64,000 nt of DNA from Lewinellaceae bacterium (GTDB lineage: Bacteria; Bacteroidota; Bacteroidia; Chitinophagales; Saprospiraceae): the NCBI GenBank assembly GCA_016712415.1, contig JADJRC010000010.1:1-64000 (forward strand), given 5' to 3'. Positions 16,467 through 25,093 of the stretch are shown in pieces. The notes beneath the pieces are model-generated. The model did not search any database and had not been told where the DNA came from. It saw only the letters and a list, made by a program, of their open reading frames with translations. The position numbers and the translations under genes are program-made. Position 1 is the stretch's first letter; every line of letters starts with the position of its first letter.

Positions 16467-16991
16467 TCAGAACATTTGCCCCGCCTCGGTTCGGATGGCG
16501 ACGATAGCCTTCTCCAGGGTACTGATTCCTTCCCTTTCTTCGAGCACCTTGAACAGCGCGTTCACCAATTCCTGGCTGTCGGCCTTCGGGTCAAGGTCTT
16601 CGCCCGTCTCGCTGACGATGGTCAGCGTTTCGTTTTTGGCGAAGGAGATTATTTTCCACAAGGTATCCGATACATACAGTTGCTGCGAAGTGTTGTGGTC
16701 GAACTCCTGGCTGATGGCAAGCATCAACGCGCCGCGGAGTTCATTGACCGTCATGCCCGGCATCCGGATCCGGAGCAGGGTGCTGGAAATGGAGGCGCGG
16801 TCGCAAAGCAGGACCAACCGTTCAAGCGCCTGCAGGCGGAGGGGGAGCGTGATCTTCAGGGATTCGCTGCGCTGGGCCGCGAGTTCATACCGAAGCCTGT
16901 CGTCGAGGTACAGTTTCAGCAGGTAATATGCCGTTACGAACACAATCAAAGCCGGGATTGTGTATTTCAGGAGTTCAAAAAACATTTCCAT
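16467..16991 (-). CDS. conserved-type hypothetical protein with one membrane anchor
   Basis: Protein of 174 residues. An N-terminal membrane helix (LLKYTIPALIVFVTAYYLLKLYL) is followed by a helical cytosolic domain. The domain includes LRLQALERLVLLCDRAS, GALMLAISQEFDHNTSQQLYVS and a C-terminal helix EREGISTLEKAIVAIRTE. I recall similar proteins next to housekeeping genes in Bacteroidota but cannot give a function. A TACCTTTG promoter element lies 35 bases upstream. Confidence 0.7.
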   Translation of the reverse strand: MEMFFELLKYTIPALIVFVTAYYLLKLYLDDRLRYELAAQRSESLKITLPLRLQALERLVLLCDRASISSTLLRIRMPGMTVNELRGALMLAISQEFDHNTSQQLYVSDTLWKIISFAKNETLTIVSETGEDLDPKADSQELVNALFKVLEEREGISTLEKAIVAIRTEAGQMF

Positions 16992-17025
16992 ATATAATCG
17001 GGTGCCGTTTTTTCATACGGGGCGG

Positions 17026-17033
17026 CAAAGGTA
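17026..17033 (-). promoter_or_regulatory. -7 element for the membrane-anchored hypothetical gene
   Basis: TACCTTTG on the minus strand, about 35 bases upstream of the start at 16991. It lies divergent from the TACTTTTG element at 17081-17088. Confidence 0.5.
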
Positions 17034-17080
17034 ATCAGCCTGCGCTAAACATTTTTGGCTGTTCATTCGTTTTCACACCG

Positions 17081-17088
17081 TACTTTTG
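17081..17088 (+). promoter_or_regulatory. -7 element of the iscA-type gene
   Basis: TACTTTTG matches TAnnTTTG. A TTTG at 17054-17057 sits 23 bases upstream as a possible -33 element. The first in-frame ATG is only 12 bases further on. Confidence 0.55.
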
Positions 17089-17099
17089 CATCTTCAACC

Positions 17100-17477
17100 A
17101 TGCCATCCACTTTTATGGAAACTTTACTCGAATCGCCGATCACATCATCCACGCCTATTCAGATTACCGATGGCGCTGTTCAACAACTCAATGCCATCCG
17201 GATGCAGGAAAATATTCCCGCAGACTATTGCCTGCGTGTTGGCGTCAAGGGCGGCGGCTGCTCCGGGTTTTCCTATGTGCTGGGCTTTGATCTCCAAAAG
17301 GACGATGATGATACGTTTGAAATTAACGACCTGAAAATCGTTATGAATAAAGCCCATGCCATCTACCTGCTCGGTATGGAGATCGATTTTGTTACGGGTC
17401 TCGAAAACCGCGGGTTTACCTTTAATAACCCGAATGCCTCATCCACCTGTGGCTGCGGTACCTCTTTCTCGGCCTGA
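17100..17477 (+). CDS. IscA/HesB-type iron-sulfur assembly protein
   Basis: Start set at 17100 (PSTFMETLLESP), giving 125 residues; a further ATG at 17115 is also possible. The three family cysteines are present: one in VKGGGCSGFSYVLGF and two in the C-terminal CGCGTSF. These A-type carriers bind Fe-S clusters and deliver them to target apoproteins. Other Fe-S genes in the window (iscX and a ferredoxin near 56 kb) are not adjacent. A TAnnTTTG promoter precedes the gene directly. Confidence 0.9.
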   Translation: MPSTFMETLLESPITSSTPIQITDGAVQQLNAIRMQENIPADYCLRVGVKGGGCSGFSYVLGFDLQKDDDDTFEINDLKIVMNKAHAIYLLGMEIDFVTGLENRGFTFNNPNASSTCGCGTSFSA

Positions 17478-17509
17478 AGCCTGGCTATGGCAAACCATCC
17501 CGAATTTAT

Positions 17510-17606
17510 TTCCCGCTGATTACCGCAGAAAAACCCCGCAGATCGCCGCAGATTCAGTAATATTCTGCACGTTTCTGCGGGGTTTTTCTGCGGTAATCAG
17601 CGGGAA
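17510..17606. terminator. 33-bp perfect inverted repeat, bidirectional terminator or mobile-element-like repeat
   Basis: Arms 17510-17542 and 17574-17606 are exact reverse complements around 31 bases. Outer flanks ATCCCGAAT and ATTCGGGAT (about 17498 and 17625) extend the symmetry. It lies between two convergent genes, as a bidirectional terminator would, but the arms are much longer than needed, so a small repetitive element is possible. Confidence 0.7.
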
Positions 17607-17672
17607 CCGCACTGCCATCCACGACATTCGGGATGAACGGTGTTTATGGTGTTTCACCAGATCACAGCGCGA

Positions 17673-18521
17673 CTACATCTCTCCCAGGTCAACGATCAGG
17701 GTCTTCTTGTATCCTTTTCTGGACACCAGTTTCTGCTGTGTTTCCGCTGCCTTTTTGGAGGTGTAGGGACCAACGATTATTTTGTAAGCGGTCTGCTCGT
17801 TGGCCTCGTCTTTTGAAACGGCCACCATCACCTTGTTGGGCCACTGACCTTGCAAGGTATTGATGATGGGCAATACATTGTTTGCATCGAACAGGGTGCT
17901 GATCTGGATACCAAACCCGCTTTTTTCCGACTTCTTGATATCGACTTTGTACAGTTCCGTCGTTGGGGCCGCTTTTTCGGCAGTACCCGTGCCGGCCGCT
18001 TTTTCGGTTTCAGCAGGCTTGGGGTCTTCCTGATTGTAGGTCACCGGTTTTGCAGCGCTTTCACCCTTGTGCGAAACCAGCAGTTTGGTATTGCCAGCAG
18101 TGGAAAGGGCCGCCTTTTTTGTTCCGGCAGATGTTGTCTCCTCCTGACCCAGCACTTCTACCTTGACCCGTGTTGTTCCAACCTTTAGCAAATCCAGCGC
18201 CTTGGCTGCTGCACCCGAAACGTCGACGACATATCCCTCAATAAACGGTCCGCGGTCATTTACCCGGACAACGACAGACTTCTTGTTGTCGATGCGTGTT
18301 ACACGGATTTCGGTGCCGAAAGGCAGGCTTTTGTGTGAACAGGTGAGCGCGTTTTTATCGTATTTTTCGCCATTGGAAGTAGGGCGATCCTGGAAAGAGT
18401 CGGCGTAATAACCGCATTTACCGTACTCCATCCTCGCTTTTTGGGCGAATGAACTCAATGTTGCACCGCTGAATATCAGGGTACAAAGGCATGCAAGAGC
18501 AAAAAAGGTTTGGCGCATCAT
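17673..18521 (-). CDS. rlpA: RlpA-like septal ring lytic transglycosylase with SPOR domain
   Basis: Protein of 282 residues with a signal peptide (FALACLCTLIFSGATLSSFA). The double-psi beta-barrel includes GKCGYYADSFQDRPTSNGEKYD and the catalytic-type VRVNDRGPFIEGYVVDVSGAAA. The C-terminal 75 residues form a SPOR domain (SGFGIQISTLFDANNV to KTLIVDLGEM) that binds denuded septal glycan. A Thr/Lys/Glu-rich linker joins the two. Role: peptidoglycan cleavage at division sites. It has its own promoter element at 18560. Confidence 0.92.
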   Translation of the reverse strand: MMRQTFFALACLCTLIFSGATLSSFAQKARMEYGKCGYYADSFQDRPTSNGEKYDKNALTCSHKSLPFGTEIRVTRIDNKKSVVVRVNDRGPFIEGYVVDVSGAAAKALDLLKVGTTRVKVEVLGQEETTSAGTKKAALSTAGNTKLLVSHKGESAAKPVTYNQEDPKPAETEKAAGTGTAEKAAPTTELYKVDIKKSEKSGFGIQISTLFDANNVLPIINTLQGQWPNKVMVAVSKDEANEQTAYKIIVGPYTSKKAAETQQKLVSRKGYKKTLIVDLGEM

Positions 18522-18559
18522 GTTTTGAAGTTTAGATGTTATCCACTGTTTATTGTTGA

Positions 18560-18567
18560 CAAAGGTA
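18560..18567 (-). promoter_or_regulatory. -7 element of rlpA
   Basis: TACCTTTG on the minus strand, 38 bases upstream of the rlpA start. A single near-match to a DnaA box (TTATCCACT) at about 18539 is probably chance. Confidence 0.5.
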
Positions 18568-18664
18568 GTAACGACTGCTTACCGGTCTTTTATTTCCCGG
18601 GCGGGGAAATTCCGGTTAAAATTGCAGAAATCACTGAAAACCAACCCAAAGCAAATCAGTTTTT

Positions 18665-19933
18665 ATGAAAAAAACAAATGCAGCCGATCGGCAACGCGCC
18701 GTTTACCTGGCCGGCGCGGCTGGAATCACCCCCCGAATACCCCTTGATCCGGTCGAACTGGAACGCCGTGCCGGAGCACTGATGAACCATCGGGCTTTTG
18801 CCTATGTGGCCGGCGGGGCAGGTCTGGAACGTACCATGACCGCCAACAGAAGCGGCTTCGACAAATGGCAGATCATTCCACGGATGATGCGCAACGTGGA
18901 TATACGCGACACCTCCACAACCCTTTTCGGCCACCGTATCCCCGCGCCTTTTTTTCTGGCGCCGGTAGGTGTGCTCGAAATGGCGCACCGCGATGCCGAT
19001 CTTGCTGTGGCAAAAGCATCCGCGGCATTTGGTATTCCGTTTGCCTTCTCCAACCAGGCTTCGACGCCTATGGAACTTTGCGCCGATGCCATGGGCAGTG
19101 TACCGCACTTTTTTCAATTGTACTGGAGCCGTTCCGACGAACTGGTGGCGAGCCTGTTGCAACGCGCAGCGTCCTGCGGCTGCACGGCTATTGTCCTGAC
19201 GCTCGATACCACTATGCTTGGCTGGCGCCTGCGCGATCTGGACCGGGGTTCGCTGCCGTTCCTTCGGGGTATGGGTATTGCACAATATACTTCCGACCCT
19301 GTTTTTCAAGGCCTGCTTGATACACCCGACCATACGCCACGCCCGAAAACGCCCGTTACCCTGGCCGCTATCGACACATTGATTGCCGCTACAAGGCGGC
19401 ATCCGGGCAATTTTTGGAAAAATCTCCTGTCCGGTCGCGGACTAAAGGCTGTTCGAGCCTTTACCCGGATTTACTCCCGGCCCAATATCACCTGGGCCGA
19501 TCTGCCTTTTTTGCGCGAACACACCAGATTGCCCATCATCCTGAAAGGTATCCTTCATCCCGATGATGCAAAAAAAGCGCTCGACTACGGGGTCGACGGC
19601 ATCTATGTGTCCAACCACGGCGGGCGGCAGGTCGACGGCGCTGCCGGCGCCATTGATATGCTGCCCAGGGTGGTGGAAGCGGTGCGCGGGAAGGCGCCGG
19701 TGCTGTTCGACAGCGGTGTGCGCGGCGGCGCCGATGCGTTCAAGGCCATTGCGCTGGGCGCGAGCGCTGTTGGCATCGGCCGCCCCTATTGCTATGCCCT
19801 GGCGCTCGGCGGGCAGGCAGGTGTGGAAGAACTGCTGGAAAACTGGATGGCAGACTTCGAACTCACTATGGCGCTTTCCGGGTGCAAAGACCTTGACGGC
19901 ATTCGCAGGGAAGGCGTCGTTCAGAAGGCATAA
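18665..19933 (+). CDS. FMN-dependent alpha-hydroxy-acid oxidase/dehydrogenase
   Basis: Protein of 422 residues, of the length and layout of lactate 2-monooxygenase and lactate oxidase relatives. The TIM barrel carries the catalytic His/Arg block SNHGGRQVDGAAGAIDMLP (about 313-331) and the FMN phosphate site FDSGVRGGADAFKAIALGA followed by GIGRPYCYALALGG. It oxidises 2-hydroxy acids such as lactate to keto acids; which substrate, and whether oxygen is the acceptor, cannot be told by eye. Its 3' end overlaps the convergent BNR-protein gene by 13 bases. Confidence 0.88.
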   Translation: MKKTNAADRQRAVYLAGAAGITPRIPLDPVELERRAGALMNHRAFAYVAGGAGLERTMTANRSGFDKWQIIPRMMRNVDIRDTSTTLFGHRIPAPFFLAPVGVLEMAHRDADLAVAKASAAFGIPFAFSNQASTPMELCADAMGSVPHFFQLYWSRSDELVASLLQRAASCGCTAIVLTLDTTMLGWRLRDLDRGSLPFLRGMGIAQYTSDPVFQGLLDTPDHTPRPKTPVTLAAIDTLIAATRRHPGNFWKNLLSGRGLKAVRAFTRIYSRPNITWADLPFLREHTRLPIILKGILHPDDAKKALDYGVDGIYVSNHGGRQVDGAAGAIDMLPRVVEAVRGKAPVLFDSGVRGGADAFKAIALGASAVGIGRPYCYALALGGQAGVEELLENWMADFELTMALSGCKDLDGIRREGVVQKA

Positions 19934-22900
19934 ATCAGTTTCCCGGAAACCGACCCGCCGCCGGAAGGGGCGCCGAGCCTGTAATAATAGACGCCCTGAC
20001 CCGGAAATACAGACGCGGGCAACTGAACAGAAACGGAAGATTCTGCTTTGTTATACCGTTTTTCCCAGATAACCCTACCCGTGTTGTCAACAATCTCGAG
20101 TGTGCACCCGCGTTCGTCGACCCCATGCAGGTCCAAACGGACACCGTCCCGGCCAAATGGATTGGGCCAGGTGTCGACGGCCAGAGTCTTGTCTGCCGGC
20201 TGTCCTTTTTCCAGAACCGGTTTTAATGCAGCACCGGATATCTCGTAGGCCAGTGCCTGCGTCGGCGTTCCGCCAATTTGCAGGCATTCGAGCAGTCGCC
20301 CCGCCCCTTTGGCCCGGAATACCAGGCGGAAAAGTGCAGGTGCGGCCTCGCTGTTTTTGAAGGGGCTGCTTTTTTTAAACGCCTCCGGGTTTTCAAAACA
20401 AACCGTCAATACGCCATCGACCGACCGGCTGATGTTGAAATTGTCGAGCGACAGTCCGGGCAGAAGCGGTTCCAGCCTTTCGAAGGCGAGTTTTTCCCGG
20501 TCGAATTGAAGGGTGAACTGTACGCCCGCCATGCCACTCATGCTTCCGCTGAACACTGCTGTTGCGAGCGACCCGTCCGTCAGTTCGATATCGTCGGTCA
20601 GAAGCGGCCAGGTACCGGTCGTCCGGTCGTCAGGAGTGCCGCTAAATGACGGATTGGCTGTGCCGTTTACGTCGCCAACCTTCAGGGCCGTAAAATCCGC
20701 TCCGGTCAAAGGCGCCGCCTGCAACTGGAGTGTGGCAGATTCCGGAAATGGGTTCAGCAGCGGATTCCCGGGGTCCTGGAAATTGAAATTTGCCGGTACA
20801 AAACGCCAGGAAGTGTTGCCGGTGAACACCGTGTCGATGCCCAGAATGAGTTTGCGCAGCGTTACCACATCAAAAGTGGTGACGGTCTGACTCTTATTGG
20901 CGTCGGCAGCGATGATTTTGTAGGGAGAGGGGAGCGTTTCCAGTCCCAGAATATGTTTGGTAATCAATACCAGGTCAAATGTGCTGACGCCGTTGAGCGG
21001 CAGGTCGTTGCGGTATGGGGTCACGGTAAACGGCTGGCAACCCTGTAAACCCGGAATATTAAACTCGCCGTTTCCATCGGTGGTTTGACCGCTGAGCGTT
21101 ACGTCGGTTACGCCTGCTCCGGTTTCTGTTTTGACAAATCCGCCCACACTTACAATTGCCTGGTTTTGCTGTACGGATACGGAGTCCAGGGGAAAGGTCC
21201 ATACGCCGCGGGCAAAGGTGGCGGCCACGAGTTCTTCCCGGACGGGGTTTAGTTCCAGGTCGAATACCGGGATAAAAGGCATGTTGGCGCCGAGGCGCGC
21301 CCAGGAATTGCCGCTGTCCAGGGTGAAATAAACCCCCGCGTCGGTGGCGGCGAACAAAATACTGTCGGCATGGCCCGGAAGCACCAGCATATCGTTCACC
21401 GGAACCTGCGGCAGGTCGCCGGAGATATCCTGCCAGGTTTGTCCGTTGTTGTCCGAACGGTGTATGTGGGGGATGTATTCGTTGTCGCGAAATCCGGAAT
21501 GGGTCACAAAAATCCGGCTGGACGAGGTCGGCGAACCATGCACAGCGGTGACGTACCGGTCGGGCAGTCCGGCGGTGATGTTGATCCAACCTGTATTGGG
21601 TTCGCGCCGCCAAACGTTGCCGTCGGTGGTGCCGGCAAAGAGTTTGTCTTCCAGCACAGGAGATTCGTTGAGGCAGGAAACGGTATGGAAACGCGGTTCA
21701 AATACAATGCCGTCGGTGAGGTCGCCGGAAATGGATCCCCAGGAAGTGCCGTTGGAGGAAAAAAGAACCCTGTACGTTGCGGCGTATAGTTTTTCCGGGG
21801 AGAAGGTGCTCATGAAAAACGGCGCATCCCAGTTGCAGCGGTCGCCCGTGCCGAAGGCAGTTTGTCCGAACTGCCACGAATCGCCGCCGGTCTCCGTTTT
21901 TTGCACATTGCCGTTCTGGATTTCTACCCAGAATATATTGGGATCAGCGGGGTGAAAAACGCTGCGGAACCCGTCTGCGGAATAAACCATGACCCAATTG
22001 TTGAGGCCGTTCCCGTTGCCTTTCTGGATACCGTTGTCCTGTGCGCCGGCCCAGTAGGTATCCGGTTGATGCGGGTTGAAGTTGGTGTGGTAGAACTGTG
22101 TGGTCGGCAGGTTTTTGCATTTGGTCCACCCGCCTGCCTGCCCCGAATCGTTGCGATACACCCCGCCGTCGTTCGCCCAATAGCGCCTCCCCGAGGGGGC
22201 AAACACGAGGTCGTGGCTGTCGGCATGGCCGCCCGAGGCAATTGACCAGGTGTTGCTGCCGGGCAGCTTTCGCCAGAGGATGATGGCGTGAAAAAAAACA
22301 TCTTCGTCGTCGTTCGGATTCAGGCATATTTTGCCGAAGTACCAGCCGAAATCGCTGCATTTGTCTTCGAGCGCGTTGATGTTTACGGATATCCAGTTGG
22401 CGCCGCCATCGGTTGTTTTATACAAACCGCCGGGTGTGGAAAGGGAATCAATGTAGACGGCGTACACTTTATCGGGGTTTTGTGCGGATATGGCAAGTCC
22501 TGTACGGCCCATCACACCGGTGGGCAACCCGCCACCGAGTTGGGTCCAGTTGGCGCCGCCGTTGGTCGTTTTGTACACCCGTGCGTTCGTGCCGTAGACG
22601 ATGGACTCCTGGTTGCTGCGGATACGGTCCCAGAAAGAAGCGTAAAGGATTTGCGGATTGGCTGAATTGATCACCAGGTCGCTGGCGCCGGCCTGGTCGC
22701 TTACAAACAGCACTTGCTGCCAGTTGGCGCCGCCGTCGGTGCTTTTATAGACGCCCCTGTCGTTGTTTCGTACGTATGGGTTGCCCATTGTAGCGGCGTA
22801 GATCATCTGGGAATTGCCGGGGTCGATCTGGATATGGGATACGATACCTTGTTGCTCCAGACCGGAATGCTGCCAGGTTTCGCCGCCGTCGGTACTTTTG

Positions 22901-23418
22901 TACACCCCGTTTCCATTAAAAACGATAGAGGGTATGTTGGGGTCGCCGGTTCCTGCATAGACGATATCGGGGTTGTTCGGGTCGTATGCAATATGACCGA
23001 TCGATAGTTCGGGATTGTCGTCGAACACGGGGCGCCAGTTGACGCCGCCGTCTGTTGTCTTGAAAATACCGCCGCCGGAAAAACCGGCCAGCACGGTATT
23101 CTCGTCGCCGGGCTTTATGGCCAGGGTATTGACACGGCCTGCGACGTTAGCGGGGCCCTGCAGGGTCCAGTCCACCGGATTGCCGCCGCAGCCGGAAATA
23201 CCCCGGCTCTCTGCGGCCGATGCCGATTGGCGGGCGGAGGCAATCGCTTTTCGCCAGCCCTGCCAGTCAAAATTGCGATCGGGGTAAGAGCGCTGAAAGG
23301 CGAAGAGGTCGTAAGGCTCCATTTTTTCAGTCAGGGATTCTCTGACCGGATTTACGGTTTTGCCGCAGGAGAGCAGGTTGAGGAGCAGAACAAGGAAAAG
23401 CCAGGGTGTCTGACGCAT
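19921..23418 (-). CDS. secreted BNR/sortilin-type beta-propeller protein with dockerin-like region and T9SS sorting domain
   Basis: Protein of 1165 residues. A lipoprotein-like signal (LFLVLLLNLLSC) is followed by many Asp-box/BNR repeats (GIFKTTDGGVNW, GVYKSTDGGETW, RVYKTTNGGANW, GLYKTTDGGANW). Residues about 835-900 contain two dockerin-like calcium repeats (STFDLVLITKHILG and TTFDVVTLRKLILG). The last 80 residues look like a T9SS type A sorting domain (DTWPNPFGRDGVRLD, VSGKLIYAF). Surface-exposed or secreted; substrate unknown. Transcribed divergently from the transporter gene. Confidence 0.88.
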   Translation of the reverse strand: MRQTPWLFLVLLLNLLSCGKTVNPVRESLTEKMEPYDLFAFQRSYPDRNFDWQGWRKAIASARQSASAAESRGISGCGGNPVDWTLQGPANVAGRVNTLAIKPGDENTVLAGFSGGGIFKTTDGGVNWRPVFDDNPELSIGHIAYDPNNPDIVYAGTGDPNIPSIVFNGNGVYKSTDGGETWQHSGLEQQGIVSHIQIDPGNSQMIYAATMGNPYVRNNDRGVYKSTDGGANWQQVLFVSDQAGASDLVINSANPQILYASFWDRIRSNQESIVYGTNARVYKTTNGGANWTQLGGGLPTGVMGRTGLAISAQNPDKVYAVYIDSLSTPGGLYKTTDGGANWISVNINALEDKCSDFGWYFGKICLNPNDDEDVFFHAIILWRKLPGSNTWSIASGGHADSHDLVFAPSGRRYWANDGGVYRNDSGQAGGWTKCKNLPTTQFYHTNFNPHQPDTYWAGAQDNGIQKGNGNGLNNWVMVYSADGFRSVFHPADPNIFWVEIQNGNVQKTETGGDSWQFGQTAFGTGDRCNWDAPFFMSTFSPEKLYAATYRVLFSSNGTSWGSISGDLTDGIVFEPRFHTVSCLNESPVLEDKLFAGTTDGNVWRREPNTGWINITAGLPDRYVTAVHGSPTSSSRIFVTHSGFRDNEYIPHIHRSDNNGQTWQDISGDLPQVPVNDMLVLPGHADSILFAATDAGVYFTLDSGNSWARLGANMPFIPVFDLELNPVREELVAATFARGVWTFPLDSVSVQQNQAIVSVGGFVKTETGAGVTDVTLSGQTTDGNGEFNIPGLQGCQPFTVTPYRNDLPLNGVSTFDLVLITKHILGLETLPSPYKIIAADANKSQTVTTFDVVTLRKLILGIDTVFTGNTSWRFVPANFNFQDPGNPLLNPFPESATLQLQAAPLTGADFTALKVGDVNGTANPSFSGTPDDRTTGTWPLLTDDIELTDGSLATAVFSGSMSGMAGVQFTLQFDREKLAFERLEPLLPGLSLDNFNISRSVDGVLTVCFENPEAFKKSSPFKNSEAAPALFRLVFRAKGAGRLLECLQIGGTPTQALAYEISGAALKPVLEKGQPADKTLAVDTWPNPFGRDGVRLDLHGVDERGCTLEIVDNTGRVIWEKRYNKAESSVSVQLPASVFPGQGVYYYRLGAPSGGGSVSGKLIYAF

Positions 23419-23448
23419 CGTTTCGGTTTTTGATTAAACAAAGCGCCG

Positions 23449-23456
23449 CAAAATTA
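23449..23456 (-). promoter_or_regulatory. -7 element of the BNR-protein gene
   Basis: TAATTTTG on the minus strand, 30 bases upstream of the start at 23418 and divergent from 23483-23490. Confidence 0.5.
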
Positions 23457-23482
23457 CCGATTTCATGTCAGCCCGCTGTGAT

Positions 23483-23490
23483 TACTTTTG
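23483..23490 (+). promoter_or_regulatory. -7 element of the DMT transporter-cox operon
   Basis: TACTTTTG, 20 bases upstream of the ATG at 23510. The following bases CCGGCC also occur after the similar element at 36631. Confidence 0.5.
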
Positions 23491-23509
23491 CCGGCCAAAG
23501 TCTTCCTCG

Positions 23510-24385
23510 ATGATATACCTCCTGCTTTCGGTCATATGTTCCGTATTAATCGGCTTCATTTTCAAGATGTTTTACCGTCATGGCATCGACGCTTTCCAGG
23601 CGATCGTATTCAACTACCTGGTTTGCCTGACCTGCGGTACGATACACCTGGGCAGGTTTCCGGTTCGGGAAAGTGACCTGGAACGCTCCTGGCTGCCTTA
23701 TGCCGTGGCGCTGGGCTTTGTGTTTATCAGCGGGTTCAACGGCGCGGCGCTGACGGTCCGGTATTTTGGCGTGACAGTCAGCCAGATCATGCAGAAAATG
23801 TCCATTCTGCTTACCGTACCTTTTGCGATCCTGGTATATAACGAACCGTCCGACCTCTGGAAAATCTCCGGTTTTTTGCTTGCTTTATTGTCGATCGTAC
23901 TGGTAAACCTGCCTTCCAAAGGACAGGCCGGAGCAAAAGTTCCGGGTAAGGCCATTCGGATGTTGTGGATACCTTTTCTTACCTGGGTATTGGCCGGCGT
24001 CATTGAAGTGCTGTTCATCAGGGTACATAAAGAGCAGTTTATTGATGTCGGCGACCCCTCCTTTATCAGCACCGTATTCGGCACGGCGGGGCTGATCGGG
24101 ATAACCCTGGTATGCGGCGGACTGCTGGCGAAACGGCTTGTTTTTTCCTGGCGAAATGTGCTGGCAGGTGTGGCGCTCGGCATACCGAACTATGGCAGTA
24201 TGCTGTTTATGTTACTCGCCCTGGGCAGTGGCCTGGACGGTTCCTTTGTTTTTCCGGTGGCAAATGTCGGCATCATCATCGTCACAACCATTGGAGCAGT
24301 TCAGCTGTTTCAGGAGCAACTTTCAACGGTCAACTGGCTGGGCATCGGACTGGCTGTTGCGGCCATTTTTTTAATTTCATTCTGA
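23510..24385 (+). CDS. EamA/DMT-superfamily transporter
   Basis: ATG at 23510 starts directly with the first membrane helix (IYLLLSVICSVLIGFIFKMF), giving 291 residues. About ten hydrophobic helices in two repeated halves are seen, with the first half ending at LLALLSIVLVNLP and the last helix IGLAVAAIFLISF. This is the layout of drug/metabolite exporters; substrate unknown. The stop overlaps the start of the oxidase subunit gene (TGATG), so the two are probably co-translated. Confidence 0.85.
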   Translation: MIYLLLSVICSVLIGFIFKMFYRHGIDAFQAIVFNYLVCLTCGTIHLGRFPVRESDLERSWLPYAVALGFVFISGFNGAALTVRYFGVTVSQIMQKMSILLTVPFAILVYNEPSDLWKISGFLLALLSIVLVNLPSKGQAGAKVPGKAIRMLWIPFLTWVLAGVIEVLFIRVHKEQFIDVGDPSFISTVFGTAGLIGITLVCGGLLAKRLVFSWRNVLAGVALGIPNYGSMLFMLLALGSGLDGSFVFPVANVGIIIVTTIGAVQLFQEQLSTVNWLGIGLAVAAIFLISF

Positions 24386-24993
24386 TGGAGAAAAATCCAG
24401 TACGCCAGGACGAAGCGTTCCTGTTTCACCCGCAGTATGTCATGTTGTCCATTCTGTTGTTCGGGTTGTCGGCCTTGTTTCTGGCCCTGACGGCCTCTTA
24501 TGTTTACACGCGGGTAACGATGGATGTACCTCCGGTCAGGGTGCCTGTTTTGTTCATCTTCAATACCCTTGTGTTGTTGGGCAGCAGTTATACAATGGTG
24601 CGCGCCCGGCGGTGTTACCTGAACGACGATACGCGGGGGTATCAGACCAATCTTAAATACACCATCTGGCTCTCGGTATTATTTATGCTGTTGCAGGGTG
24701 TTGCATGGTGGTGGCTGTTTCACCAGAATATCGGATTGAACAGTTCTACCACGACGGGTTACCTGTACCTGATCTCTTTTGTACACCTGGCCCACGTGAT
24801 TGCGGGTCTGCCGTTTCTGATGCTGTTCTACCGTGCAGCGAAGCAGCGCATGGTAGACCCGGTGACGGTGCTGGTATATTTTTCCGATCCGGAAAAACGA
24901 CTCAAGCTGCGCCTGCTTACCGTTTACTGGCATTTTCTCGACGGGCTTTGGATTTATCTCGTCTTGTTTTTGGGGATCAACTACCTGATTTAA
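24385..24993 (+). CDS. heme-copper oxidase subunit III-like protein
   Basis: ATG overlaps the upstream stop; 202 residues. Five membrane helices with the subunit III pattern: PQYVMLSILLFGLSALF at the start, HQNIGLNSSTTTGYLY then SFVHLAHVIAGLPF, and TVYWHFLDGLWIYLVLFLGINYL at the end. The H in VHLAHV and the WHFLDGLW motif are typical of cytochrome c oxidase subunit III. No other oxidase subunit lies in the window, so it is an isolated subunit gene. Ends at a strong terminator. Confidence 0.85.
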   Translation: MEKNPVRQDEAFLFHPQYVMLSILLFGLSALFLALTASYVYTRVTMDVPPVRVPVLFIFNTLVLLGSSYTMVRARRCYLNDDTRGYQTNLKYTIWLSVLFMLLQGVAWWWLFHQNIGLNSSTTTGYLYLISFVHLAHVIAGLPFLMLFYRAAKQRMVDPVTVLVYFSDPEKRLKLRLLTVYWHFLDGLWIYLVLFLGINYLI

Positions 24994-25012
24994 AGTGTTT
25001 TAAGAAAAAAGA

Positions 25013-25046
25013 AAACCCGCTCCTGCATTCAGAAAGCGGGTTTTTT
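25013..25046. terminator. bidirectional terminator between convergent genes
   Basis: AACCCGCT pairs with AGCGGGTT, flanked by a T6 tract on one side and an A-rich tract on the other. It can stop the oxidase transcript (+) and the Ig-like protein transcript (-). Confidence 0.8.
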
Positions 25047-25093
25047 CATTAAAGCCATAAAGTATTTTGTTATACGCTGCCGGTCTGAAAAGG

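Noticed and set aside
18539..18547. DnaA box
   Set aside because: Single site with one mismatch; likely chance.
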